NCBI GenBank assembly: GCA_964035015.1
Contig: OZ035998.1
Span: 25,297,019 to 25,361,018, forward strand
From: Corallium rubrum
Lineage: Eukaryota; Cnidaria; Anthozoa; Scleralcyonacea; Coralliidae
Length of the DNA: 64,000 bases
Reading direction: 5' to 3'
Shown here: positions 54,788 through 64,000 of the stretch, piece after piece
How positions within the stretch are numbered: the first letter of the stretch is position 1
Layout of the letters: each line of letters opens with the position of its first letter
Position numbers and translations under genes: made by a program
Notes under the pieces: model-generated
Database searches by the model: none
The model's input: only the letters and a program-made list of their open reading frames with translations
Told to the model about the DNA's origin: nothing

Positions 54788-56207
54788 ATGTCATACGTTT
54801 GTGAAGTTTGTGGAAAATCTTTCGCTAATTCAAGTAATCGCCTCCGTCACAAGAAGATAGTTCATAGATCATCGGCAAAACAAGTACGACAGGCAGTTCC
54901 TCTCGTCAATGGATCCACTGTCCTGCAGCATCCATTTACGTGCACTGTTGCAGGGTGTATTCAGAGTGGTAAAACCGTATAGGTAAAAACTCTTCTGGAG
55001 AACGCAAGAACAACTTTCAACTCCCCTCCTGAACGTATCATTTGGTGTTATGGTCAGTGGCAACCCATGTATCTTGAGATGATCAAAACTGTACTGGGCA
55101 TTGAACTGAGTGAAGGAATACCTACGAACATCGACTCGGAAGATTTTCTTGATGTTTCGAGGCGAAACCTTATTGTCCTAGATGATCTTATTGATCAATC
55201 AGGGGGAGATAAACGTATTGCTAGTTTATTTACAAGGGGCAGTCATCACAGAAATTTGTTCAGAATATATTTCATCAAGGAAAGGAAACCAGAAACATCG
55301 GCCTCAACGCACACTATATCGTACTCTTCAAGTCTCCGAGGGATAAGCAGCAAATTCCTATTTTGGCACGACAGGTGAATCCTCGACATGTTCAAGAGTT
55401 TATGCAGATCTACGAGGAAGCCACAACTCGCCCTCATGGTTATTTAATGCTTGATCTGAAACCGGCTGGGGATGACGATCATCGCCTCAAGACCGATGTT
55501 TTACCTGAAGAAAATAGCTCCGTTCTGCAGCAGAACATAAGTAGATATATTCAAAAGAAGTCGTATCAGGAACCTCCAATGGTCAACGCTATGTACAATG
55601 CAGAACAGCTAATGCGAAATATTGCACAAACACCACAATTAGCACCCAATGAAAAGAACATCCTATACTCTAATCAACTCCATCGTTTTCTGACATTCGA
55701 ACAACAGCTGCAGAACCAGCAGAATCAAGTTCAAACTAATCTTCAAACAGACCTACTAAAAGTTATACAAAATTTGACAGAGACTCCACACAAACCTGAA
55801 CAACCTGAACACATTCTGTTAAATCCTCCGTCTGGACTTAGCGTACCTATAAACCTTTTTTTCTAACTCCTCCTCCGACTGTTGAATACCCAAAGCCGAA
55901 ACCTTTGCAAAAATGGTTAACTGGAGATTAAAGTGATTCAGGAGAAAACGACTCGGACGAAGAAGTTTCGGAAGACGACTCAGATGATTATGGTCGTCAA
56001 GAAAATGATAAATATCGAAATTCTTCTGATGAAGATTCACATGAAACAACAGTTAATAATAGCCAAGACGAAGACCCTCACGTCTTAATGGTTTCCACGA
56101 ATGAACCTCATAATGCTTATAAAGTGAAGATACCTAGATGTGATTTCAGGAGCAGACCTTATCCTGTAACGATGAGTCAGCATCCCAGTCCTAGAAAAAT
56201 GTTTTGA
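54788..56207 (+). pseudogene. Polinton-type packaging ATPase, right copy, broken
   Basis: The inverted counterpart of the left-arm gene. From the ATG at 54788 the zinc-finger-like motif keeps all four ligands (CEVCGKSFANSSNRLRHKKI, then VH). The P-loop GCIQSGKTV keeps its Lys, but the next codon is a TAG stop at 54979 where the left copy has Trp. Downstream: FNSPPERIIWCYGQWQPMYL, Walker B LIVLDDLIDQ, GGDKRIASLFTRGSHHRN, then a deletion of about 16 bases near 55257 that shifts the frame, ARQVNPRHVQEFMQIYEEAT, a Gln-rich region, and an acidic tail (SDSGENDSDEEVSEDDSDD) with one more stop near 55928, ending at 56207. The two copies carry different breaks. Confidence 0.88.
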
Positions 56208-56357
56208 ATAAATGACATTTGTAAAGTGAAATAAATATTTTTAATCTCAGTGTCTCCTGTTATTCTTGTCGTCCAAACTTACCCATGCGCGTAAAGCCTT
56301 TAATGACCCTTAATGAGTTTTTCTTTTGTCTTCTGCACGTGCACTCAGGATAAATAT

Positions 56358-56520
56358 GGAAATATCAGCCGTAGCAACATTAACAAGATGCTTGACGACG
56401 TTAATAAAATAGCCGAGTCAGCCGTTTAACCCCTGGCAGTTTATATTCTGGCATACCTCTGTGAAGAAAGTGTTTCAATGTCTTTCGAACAGCTCGCCGA
56501 ACGGTTTCTTCATTCAAGGC
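56358..56520. other. Right-arm counterparts of the two small overlapping ORFs
   Basis: The plus strand keeps KYGNISRSNINKMLDDVNKI (to a stop at about 56429). The minus strand keeps EETVRRAVRKTLKHF and GVKRLTRLFY. They overlap tail to tail as at 34381-34409. Both frames are conserved between arms; starts are lost. Confidence 0.5.
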
Positions 56521-56659
56521 ATCTTTACTTTATAAACTAAAGCCAAATAAGCGACAATTTGGCCCATACCTCCAAGTAAATAGGTGAAGAACTGTTTGGC
56601 TGTTTAGCTTATCACACTTAATATGATATTCATTAATGCTATTAATTCAAGTCTATACC

Positions 56660-56836
56660 TTATCTCTGCCAATTCAGACATTTAGGCTTTTCAAAACTCT
56701 CTATATTCCCTAGACAAGGTTTAAGATAAAAATATAAAGTGTCTAACAATTTCTGTTTAGTTCCTTGGAAAGAACGCTTATTTTGTTTAAGTTTACTATA
56801 CGCATCTTTAATTCCTTGCAAAGAATTTGAATTGAG
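56660..56836 (-). other. Coding-like frame unique to the right arm
   Basis: About 58 open codons on the minus strand (SLQGIKDAYSKLKQNKRSFQ, LLDTLYFYLKPCLGNIESFE, then KPKCLNWQR and a stop) without an ATG. The corresponding DNA, about 240 bp, is deleted in the left arm. Its composition looks protein-like; no family recognised. Confidence 0.35.
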
Positions 56837-56899
56837 TCAACGAATTTGCGCGAGTCACGCTGAATATTAATGAGGCGGCATCCCTTTGGTCCCTAAATT

Positions 56900-56916
56900 G
56901 GGGGGGGGGGGGGGGG
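56900..56916. repeat. Terminal poly-G tract (right end)
   Basis: 17 G directly before CATCTACT, the mirror of the left poly-C tract. Confidence 0.92.
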
Positions 56917-58071
56917 CATCTACTTGTGGACTTATTGTAGCTGGGGACTTTAATCGCCTGGATGTAAAGCGAATTCAGAAGCATTTTCGACTGAGACAAA
57001 TCATTAAAGTGCCAACTCGCCAGGACATCACACTTGAGCTGATTCTGACTAATATGCTCCATTTGGGTTGCCCGACCATAATACAATTATGGTTTCGCTC
57101 AAAGGTAGAGACAAGGGCTCCAATATTACAACTGTCGTATATAAGCGTGATCTTCGTGCAAGTTGTAAAGAAGCTATGGGGAGATTTTTAAGCTTAATGG
57201 ACTGATCTATGCTTTTCGCCTCGTTAAAGAACTGTGAATATATGATGGGTGCCTTTCAGCAAGTTATCCTCACTGGGTTCAATTTACTTATTCCTTTGAA
57301 ACGAATTCGAGCAAACTCTGCTGACACTCCTTGGATGATGCAAAAACTCAAGTCGTTTTTTCTACCAATGGTCCAAACTCGTCTCAGTTTAAGTAAATCG
57401 TGAAAATTAGTTTATCAGTTAATCGTGAAAGGAAAGCTTGCAAGGCAAAATACTACAAATCGCGAATACACCAAATGAAACAGGAACACCCTAAGACCTC
57501 GTGGAAAGAGATCAACGCTTGAGTGGGATGCAGTCATGTACGAGTGATCTTGTCAGTCATGCAGATAAATATCGAAGGTATAGAAAATCTGTCCAGCCAA
57601 GAACTTGCCAACAAAATAAATAAGGCGTTCCTCGAACCTTTGGAGGAATACCAGCTGTCATCTTCATTACCTCATCTCAACTTGGAAGAACATTCCCCAG
57701 AAATTGTGGTGGTTTCTGAAGAAAGAGTTTTTTCTCATCTATCGAAACTCAACCCAGCGAAGGCCTGCGGCCCCGATGAGATACCAAATTGGTTTCTGCG
57801 GGAGCTTCGCCTCTCTGAGGACTTTGTTGTATGTGAAGGATATAGATTCCAACCAATATGGCGTAATTCCTAAGTCTTCGATTACATTGGCATTGCTGAG
57901 TTTGATACATAATTTTACATTAAATACCGATGGCACTGGTTCTACTGTCGGAGTTATCTTATCTGATTAGCAAAAAGCGTTTGATGTGATTGATCATGGA
58001 CTGTTGGTGACTAAATTATGTAGGCTGGAACCACCTCACAGTGTTATAAATTGGATTATTGATTTTTATAA

Positions 58072-58195
58072 GTAATAGCATAAAAAGAGGTGTATTAGCT
58101 ATTAAACGTCCGGCTCGATGAGGGTCATTTTACTAAAAGACTCAAATCAAGCGGGACGTTTAATAGCTAATCACCTCTTTTTATGCTATTCCTTT
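58072..58195. repeat. MITE hairpin D
   Basis: TAAGTAATAGCATAAAAAGA and GTATTAGCTATTAAACGTCC at the left pair with the inverted sequence ending ATGCTATT near 58193. Inserted in LINE f. Confidence 0.9.
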
Positions 58196-58203
58196 GTACT
58201 ATC

Positions 58204-58383
58204 ATGTTTGCGGGAATTTCTTTTGTTGTCATCTCCGTTGACGTCAAACCGGGTATGATTAGTTCTAATCAGAACTGGTTTGACATCAACGGAGGTAGAA
58301 TTAGTAAAAATGAATATAATGAGGTATGTTAGTTGTTAACGGACCTGTGAGAACAAAAGAAATCCCCGCAAACATGATATTAT
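58204..58383. repeat. MITE C, copy 1
   Basis: Its termini are ATCATGTTTGCGGGAATTTC and the inverse; inside, CTCCGTTGACGTCAAACCGG pairs with GGTTTGACATCAACGGAGGT. An almost identical copy lies at 58847-59033. Confidence 0.9.
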
Positions 58384-58385
58384 TA

Positions 58386-59465
58386 TAAGTAATAGCATCG
58401 CATTGAGGTTGATTAGTGATTAAATGTACCCGAAAGCCGAGGGACTTTTACTAAACTTCCCGAGGCTTGAGGGACATTTAATCACTAATCAGCCGAAATG
58501 CCATGCTATCACTTTATAATATTACGGTTTCCGAGGAAGAAGGAGAGTAAAACAAGAACGCTTTTGGCGGAGTCAACAACTTCAAAGTGAATAAATGATC
58601 GAGTTGTGATTAATACTATTGGGAAATCGCTTAGTGTTCACTTCATGTATTTGTTAGTTATTATGTGCACAAGCGAACTTTGGCGTAAACATTACGTACG
58701 ATTAGTTACTAATCGTACCTAATGCATAAAGGTTAGGTATGATTAGTTGCTAAACTTACCTAATCGTTATGCATCAGGTTATTTCGAGATTAAGTCTCCG
58801 TGTGGGAACAATGAAAACCGAGGTGGCCGTGATATTACATAAGTAATATCATGTTTGCGGGAATTTCGTTTGTTGTCACCTCCGTTGACGTCAAACCGGG
58901 TGTGATTAGTTCTGATCAGACCTGGTTTGACATCAACGGAGGTAGGATTAGTAAAAATGAATATAATGAGGTATATTAGTTGTTAACGGACCTGTGAGAA
59001 CAAAAGAAATCCCCGCAAACATGATATTACTTATGTAATATCACGGCCACCTCGGTTTTCATTGTTCCCACACCGAGATTTAATCTCTAAATTAACTAAT
59101 CATACCAAATCTTTATGCATTACGTACGATTAGTAACTAATCGTACCTAATGTTTATGCCAAAATTCGCTTATGCACATAATAACTAACAAATATACGAA
59201 GTGAACACTTAGGGAATTTCCAATAGTATTAATCACAACTCAATTATTTATTCACTTTGAAGTTGTTGACTCCGCCAAAAGCGTTCTTGTTTTACTCTCC
59301 TTCTTCCTCGGAAACCGTAATATTACAAAGTGATAGCATTGCATTTCGGCTGATTAGTGATTAAATGTCCCTCAAGCCTCGGGAGGTTTAGTAAAAGTCC
59401 CTCGGCTTTTGGGTACATTTAATCACTAATCAACCTCAATGCCATGCTATTACTTATAATAACAT
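58386..59465. repeat. Nested palindrome of MITEs (A-B-C-B'-A')
   Basis: The outer unit A (about 58388-58512), itself a hairpin (GTTGATTAGTGATTAAATGT, then GGGACATTTAATCACTAATC), reappears inverted at about 59328-59458. Inside, arm B (about 58520-58840: GAAGAAGGAGAGTAAAACAA, CATTACGTACGATTAGTTAC, GAAAACCGAGGTGGCCGTGA) is mirrored at about 59034-59325. MITE C copy 2 lies at the centre (58847-59033). No coding sequence. Confidence 0.9.
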
Positions 59466-59915
59466 ATAATAACAAGCTCCAAAGAGTCGAATTAGCTAAG
59501 GGTTCTCCTCAGGAGTGTCTCACGGTACATAGTTGGGTCCTTGGCTTTTTCTTAGTTATGATTAATGACGTAATTAGTAACGATGCCAGCCTATGGAAAA
59601 TTGTTGATGACACTACGGCTTCAGAAGTAGTAGTCCACAAAGATCTTCCTAGTAAAGCTCTAATTATTGCTAATGATATGTCACACTGGTCCAAAACAAA
59701 TAGAATGCAACTTAACTCTGACAAATGTAAAGAACTACGTATTTCGTTATCTAAAGGCGGTAAAAGCCTGGAGGTAGTAAACTGTTGCTAGGTCTAAAAG
59801 TAAACAGTAATCTTACGTGGAATGCACATGTTAATGACAGTCAAGAAAGCATCTAAAAGAATATACTTTCTTATACAGCTTAAGGTGGCTCCATACAGTT
59901 TCTTGAAAAATGGAA

Positions 59916-60655
59916 AATACAAGTTTGAGAGTCCAAAACACGTGCATAAACACTTTGGAAAAATAATAAAACTTAATGTTATGCATAATAAATGGCAACA
60001 ATTGTTGCTATGGCAACGATGACGTTGCCAATTATCCTTCAAACTAATTTAATACGAAAAAAACTTGACCCCCCATTTTTTTCCTTAAAACTTTTCTTGA
60101 AGTATGAATAATCAATAGGCCAATTTTAAAAAAATTCTGTAGAACGAATACATTTTTCCGGAAAAATCACGTTTGTTCATTTTTAAAAAATTTAGATCTA
60201 CAGAATTTTTTTAAAATCGGCCTACAGATCGTTTTCATCTGACGTCACGGCGGCCATATTGGTGTACCAAAACAATGAAATGGCGGCCATATTGGTGTAC
60301 CATCTTTATCCTAAGGAAATTTAGATATATTCGTATTCAAATATTTCCTACTGTTTCACCGCCCCAATGGGCTACCGATCACGTGAGTGAAAACGATCTA
60401 TTTATTACTTCATTATACTTCAAGAAAAGTTTTAATGGAAAAAAAATGGGGGGTCACCATAGTTTTTTTCGAATTAAATTAGCTTGAAACTTAATTGGCA
60501 GCCATTTTGAGACGTCATTGTTGCCATAGAAACAACTGTTGCTATTTACTTGGTAACTGATTTTGATTGTCAGAATGTTTAACTATGCATAACATTTAGT
60601 TTTATTCTTTTCCCGAATTATTTATACACGTGCTTTTGACTCTCAAACTTGTATT
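59916..60655. mobile_element. Foldback element in LINE f
   Basis: The ends AATACAAGTTTGAGAGTCCA and its inverse bound 740 bp. Inner paired words include CTTAATGTTATGCATA, CCCCCCATTTTTTT, CTTGAAGTATGAATAAT and AATCGGCCTA. At the centre GGCGGCCATATTGGTGTACC occurs twice in direct orientation (60249-60299). Confidence 0.85.
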
Positions 60656-60720
60656 AGAAAGTACAAGTTTGAGAGTTCAAAACATGTGTATAAAGGACTT
60701 TGCTTTACCCGTTTTTAAAA

Positions 60721-61559
60721 TATTTTCAAGACAAAATGTTGTCATGAGTAATTTATGGTTCATGGTCTTCATTAACGAAATTGATTATTTTCCTTTATTT
60801 TTGATGTCACAAGGATATTGACATTTATCCCTTTCAGACACCGCAAATAAATTTAGTTGCATGAAACTTTGCATTATCCTTGGGATCTAGTCATAGCTTA
60901 ACACTCTCAGTTCATTTGGAAAATTAAATGGATCTTTCAACACTCGTACAGAGGACTTATTTAAAACGCTAGTAATAACAACTTATATAAAACGGCACTG
61001 CCGATATTTTTTTGTAACGAAAAACTGACGTTTTGAGCGAATCTCCTGATCAGTTATTGAAAATCTCGGTAGTTTACCACTTTTTCAGTTTGCTCAGTAA
61101 TAATACTGTTTAGCTAGACATTTTTCCTGACTTGATCATAGCAAGAATTGGCCGTAAAGGAGCCCCTTTATGGACCTTTAGTGAACCATTCTTTTGAGAA
61201 CTTTCCAACATTGCCATTCACCAATGCAATGGGAAATGCGTTTTTCAAAGCAATTCTAAGGTTTGTCACCACAACAAAATGAATTTTATAAATCTTGTTG
61301 TCTAGGTTTTCTATCCGTTTCAGCATCCAAGCTGTTCACTGTGCAGCCACTTTCACCTGTCACGGCAACTAAACCAGCTAACATTCTCTCCGAATCTATT
61401 CCACTGTGTGAAAAACAGAAGGAAAGTTATACAAATAATTAAAAAGAAAATAAATTAGAAGATTAATAAAGTGCTAGTATATAGACGACGTAAATCATAA
61501 TTAATTATTTATAGACGTTTTAGTCGTAATGTTATACGTATTTATATAGTCCCTGGCAA
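60721..61559. other. Unannotated stretch
   Basis: No gene or repeat family assigned, apart from AT-rich sequence. Confidence 0.4.
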
Positions 61560-61845
61560 TAGTATTGTATATGTATATATTTATTGAAAATTGAAGGTAG
61601 ATATAACACGAGCAGCGTGCAGAGGTCAGGTTTTCCACATAACGAGTCTACTGGGCCGTAATAGGAGCGAGAATTTGTTGAAACACCACGTTTAGAATAT
61701 ATTTCTATATTGCTTACGCGACTCTGTTTGTTTAGTTTTATGAGAGCCAACACGATATTGGCATTTGTTCTGATGAAGGCTTGAGTCATCAGGCCGAAAG
61801 CTCAGCAATAAATAATAAAGGTGGTGTTTCCACAAATTTTCCATT
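61560..61845 (+). mobile_element. Penelope-like 3' end
   Basis: Shares the CTGATGAAGGC-TGAGTC stem-loop and GTGGTGTTTCCACAAA with the Penelope fragment ending at 26.6 kb. No RT or GIY-YIG coding remains upstream, so this is a severely 5'-truncated copy or a lone terminal repeat. Confidence 0.65.
61770..61806 (+). ncRNA. Hammerhead-ribozyme-like core
   Basis: CTGATGA (61770-61776), a stem-loop built from GGCTTG-AGTCA-TCAGGCC, and GAAA (61796-61799) match the conserved hammerhead core in order and spacing. A possible short stem, GCTCAGC, follows. Penelope elements are known to carry minimal type I hammerheads at this position. Stem I and the cleavage site were not resolved, so activity is not shown. 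Confidence 0.6.
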
Positions 61846-62720
61846 CTATTATAAGTGAAAGATCGTTGATAATTTAGAAGTTACCTACATACAAGTATTC
61901 TGTTACTGTCGCCGATCAGCTTTTGGGGAAATTGCTGTTGCATTTTTTGGTAGACGGTGCCTTCCGGAGAGAATTTACGAATAATATTCCATTTAATTAA
62001 CGAATAATTTTACACTGGTGTTAATATTTAAACCTGGAACAGTTTTTTTTCAAATTGTCAGTTTCGAGTTGGTCGACTATGTATGCTATTGGAAATTTAA
62101 ATCTGGTTGACTAAAACGAGATAAACCCCTCCGTCAATCTCGTACTCAGAGCCTGCGCTCCTTTTGCCCTACGACAAAGAGCCATCGGTTCTGGCGGAGA
62201 AAGTTTGGTCATACATTAAGGTAACGTGCAAACTGAAACTGAAGTCATTAATGCCAGCGGTCGTTACTAGATAACATTACGTCGTGCAAAAACTGAAAAG
62301 CACTAGCAGATAACCTGCTGACGATAAACTCGGTTAAACCGATTAGGGTTTTTGTTTGGGTTAGGATTACATTTAGGTTTATATTAACATGGTAATAAAT
62401 TACTCCAAAACTTACTGTCATTCGTACTCAAAAAGTCTCCGGAGCACTTGTTTTATTTTGTTGGTAGACCACTGACTCACAGAACACCGGTCTCAGCTTT
62501 TATCTTAGTTCAATATGATCTAACACCGGCCCTCTGGCCGGAAAAGGAAAACACAAAGGAAGTCAGTACCATGTCAAACTTTGCATATCGGAGAAAGAAA
62601 TTATTTAAATTATTAAGCGAACTTTCACCTCGATTTTCTGTTAACATTTTCAGTGCTACGTTGACTTTTCTTATTTTACTCTGGCTAACGCCAGACTATT
62701 AGTATAGGTAATAGAAGCAT
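61846..62720. other. Unannotated stretch
   Basis: No supported gene. An open frame at 62448-62702 has no recognisable domain. Confidence 0.4.
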
Positions 62721-62929
62721 CAAGAATTTCAGTTTCCGGCCCAATTATGATGCATTATGGGATAGAATCAAAAGTCAAGTGAGCACCAATTAAGTCAGTG
62801 CCATTGTTAACAAAGAATATTCATGAGCCACAACATGGCACTGACTTAATTGGTGCTCACTTGACCTTTGATTCTTTCCCAAAGTGCATCATAATTGGGC
62901 CGGAAACTGAAATTCTTGAAGCTTGTATA
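62721..62929. repeat. MITE-like palindrome
   Basis: Arms of about 85 bp starting CAAGAATTTCAGTTTCCGGC on the left, and its inverse ending at 62929, pair with few mismatches (AATTATGATGCA, AAGTGAGCACCAATTAAGTC) around an AT-rich loop near 62811-62836. Confidence 0.9.
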
Positions 62930-63699
62930 GCATTGTGCCGAGTGCAATTTGGAAAAAAAACACGTGTTTTTACTTACTTAATAATATACATGAAAATGTT
63001 AGACAAATGCTCTTCCAGCTACGAAGTTACATGCCACCCATTGCTTCACTTTTCGAAGCTTCAATGGTTTAAAAATTCCTTCTGTATTTCATCGAAATGT
63101 CTTTCGACAACTGTATGTTTTGGTCGCCCTATTGGATTTTCTCGTGAAGGAAAAACCGCCCTTCAAAATACGCATAGGCATTTCCTTGGCTTTCTGATAG
63201 TTTCCGGTTGTTTATTAGCCAATCAGAATTCTTAGTACTCATTGAAATTTAACTTGGACTTCAGAAATTTAATTTTTTGCACTGTATTACCTTTTCTGCA
63301 CTAAAATTACACTCATCACGAACAATTATGATGCAGTAATTTTGTCATGTATATTATTATATTTGTTAGAGGAAGAAATGTAGCAGTGAACGCGTGAAAA
63401 TACTGATTTGTTTAGTTAAGGTGCTACAGTATATCATACACAAGGAGTGTTTCATCAGGATACGAAACACCTCTAAGTTTGTTCAAAAACCTCGGCTTTC
63501 AAGAAACTCCGTGTTTTGATAACTTTATTTTAAATCATTAATAATTCATGAGATAATCAGCCAATTTCAGTAGCTCATTTGATACACCAGTAAAACACAC
63601 TAAAACTCGACCCGATGCTATCATGAAACACTTAAAGGCTCTATGTCACCTAATTACCGCTTGCTATCAGATTCTCTTGCGCGGGCGCGGGGCAACAAA
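62930..63699. other. Stretch with a decayed MITE upstream of the last gene
   Basis: GTGTTTCATCAGGATACGAAACAC (about 63449-63472) and TTAATAATTCATGAGATAAT (about 63537) are words also present near 32.3 kb, suggesting a scattered MITE. An open frame at 62798-63235 begins inside the MITE and is not supported as a gene. Confidence 0.4.
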
Positions 63700-64000
63700 A
63701 TGGCGGAACGTGAAGAGCAGATCAGTTGTGAAGAGTTTGGTTCCATTCTTGAGGACACTCCGGACAGCGAAATGATATTGGAAAGAAGGGAAGAGGAAAA
63801 CAGTGAAGATGCCAGTGACGATGTGAGTTCTATTTTACTCGTATTTCGCTTTTAAGAATTTAACAATTGATATGCATTTTCATTAACGATACTATCTTTA
63901 CACACAAGGGATTAGAATCTGTGGCTGGATGCAATTGCCGATTTCAATGCTCTAGAAAATTGAAGACTTCTGCAAACGGTAAAGTGACAGGATGTCCGTG
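63700..64000 (+). CDS. Unrecognised gene, first two exons (continues beyond the window)
   Basis: ATG at 63700 (ACAAAATGGCGG, good context) opens 41 acidic codons (MAEREEQISCEEFGSILEDT, then ERREEENSEDASDD), ending in phase at GAT/GTGAGT (63822/63823). A second exon starts at 63909 after ACACAAG and stays open to the window edge: GLESVAGCNCRFQCSRKLKT, then SANGKVTGC, a Cys-containing, basic stretch (C-x-C-x3-C). Exon phase is consistent and no break is visible. It could be a host gene or the start of another transposon gene. The family is not recognised. Confidence 0.45.

Larger units (their letters stand above)
34111..56924. mobile_element. Polinton/Maverick-like 22.8-kb element with long inverted ends
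   Basis: The termini are AGTAGATG (34111) and its inverse CATCTACT (56917-56924), flanked by the perfect 6-bp duplication TGTGGA (34105-34110 and 56925-56930) and interrupting a LINE ORF. A 6-bp target duplication and AG-starting termini are Polinton hallmarks. After the terminus come poly-C/G, TAGGGACCAAA and CTCATTAATATTCAGCGTGA in both arms. Each arm of about 2 kb has small ORFs, a packaging ATPase gene and 21-bp satellite DNA, in mirror orientation. The central part lacks recognisable polymerase B, integrase, protease or capsid genes and is filled by LINEs, BEL fragments, a SINE and palindromes. It is therefore a defective, palindromic derivative. Confidence 0.85.
56925..60720 (+). mobile_element. 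LINE f, 3' part, interrupted by MITEs
   Basis: Continues the LINE from 34110: LIVAGDFNRLDVKRIQKHFR, PTRQDITLELILTN (endonuclease), the linker, LNPAKACGPDEIPNWFLRE (RT fingers), then a deletion, HNFTLNTDGTGSTVGVILSD, a stop, QKAFDVIDHGLLVTKLC (motif A). Palindromic MITEs fill 58072-59465. RT resumes with LQRVELAKGSPQE and WKIVDDTTASEVV (catalytic IVDD), NRMQLNSDKCKELRISL and SKRIYFLIQLK. A foldback element at 59916-60655 cuts it again; a possible scrap (CIKDFALPVF) follows. It is dead, with many frame changes. Confidence 0.85.

Noticed and set aside
62798..63235. 145-codon plus-strand ORF
   Set aside because: It begins in the arm of a MITE, has no recognised domain, and the composition does not argue for coding.

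Overview
This window is 64 kb of AT-rich eukaryotic DNA. It is made almost entirely of transposable elements inserted into one another, and holds no complete host gene. The mix is PIF/Harbinger, Penelope with hammerhead-like motifs, CR1/L2-like LINEs with an NPGP motif, BEL/Pao and Ty3 LTR elements, a Crypton-type tyrosine recombinase, Polinton-type termini with a packaging ATPase, and tRNA- and 5S-derived SINEs. This suggests a cnidarian, most likely a stony coral. That is inference; no species marker is present. A 200-base N gap (5345-5544) marks a draft assembly.

Layout. 1-9 kb: microsatellites, hairpin/MITE elements, SINE relics and a GC-rich repeat. 9099-13114: a complete PIF/Harbinger DNA transposon with 58-bp perfect terminal inverted repeats (TIRs), TTA target duplications, a transposase broken by one missing base, and a two-exon MADF/Myb-like partner gene on the opposite strand. 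14423-31087: a long-TIR element (about 0.9 kb arms). It contains a LINE fragment, a Penelope element (itself split by a 1.6-kb foldback element and by a 3.8-kb Ty3-type LTR retrotransposon with ATTGT duplications), further LINE and Penelope fragments, and a 3.2-kb DNA transposon that splits the right arm.

34111-56924: the most unusual object, a 22.8-kb element with AGTAGATG termini and a perfect 6-bp target duplication (TGTGGA), inserted in a LINE whose halves lie at 33.6-34.1 kb and from 56.9 kb on. Each end carries an inverted copy of a Polinton-type packaging ATPase gene (both broken), small conserved ORFs, and arrays of a 21-bp satellite centred on GACTATAGTC. One array is split by a tyrosine-recombinase pseudogene. 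The core between the arms holds only LINEs, BEL/Pao fragments, a SINE and palindromes. No DNA polymerase B, integrase, protease or capsid gene was recognised.

56.9-64 kb: the rest of the interrupted LINE, packed with nested palindromic MITEs; a Penelope 3' end with a hammerhead-like core; another MITE; and, at the right edge, the first two exons of an unrecognised gene that could be host-encoded.

Order of events read from the nesting: LINE f, then the Polinton-like element, then its satellite, LINE and SINE insertions. Separately: long-TIR element, then Penelope, then the LTR and foldback elements. Nothing reads as an operon or pathway; the genes are those of individual mobile elements and most are broken.
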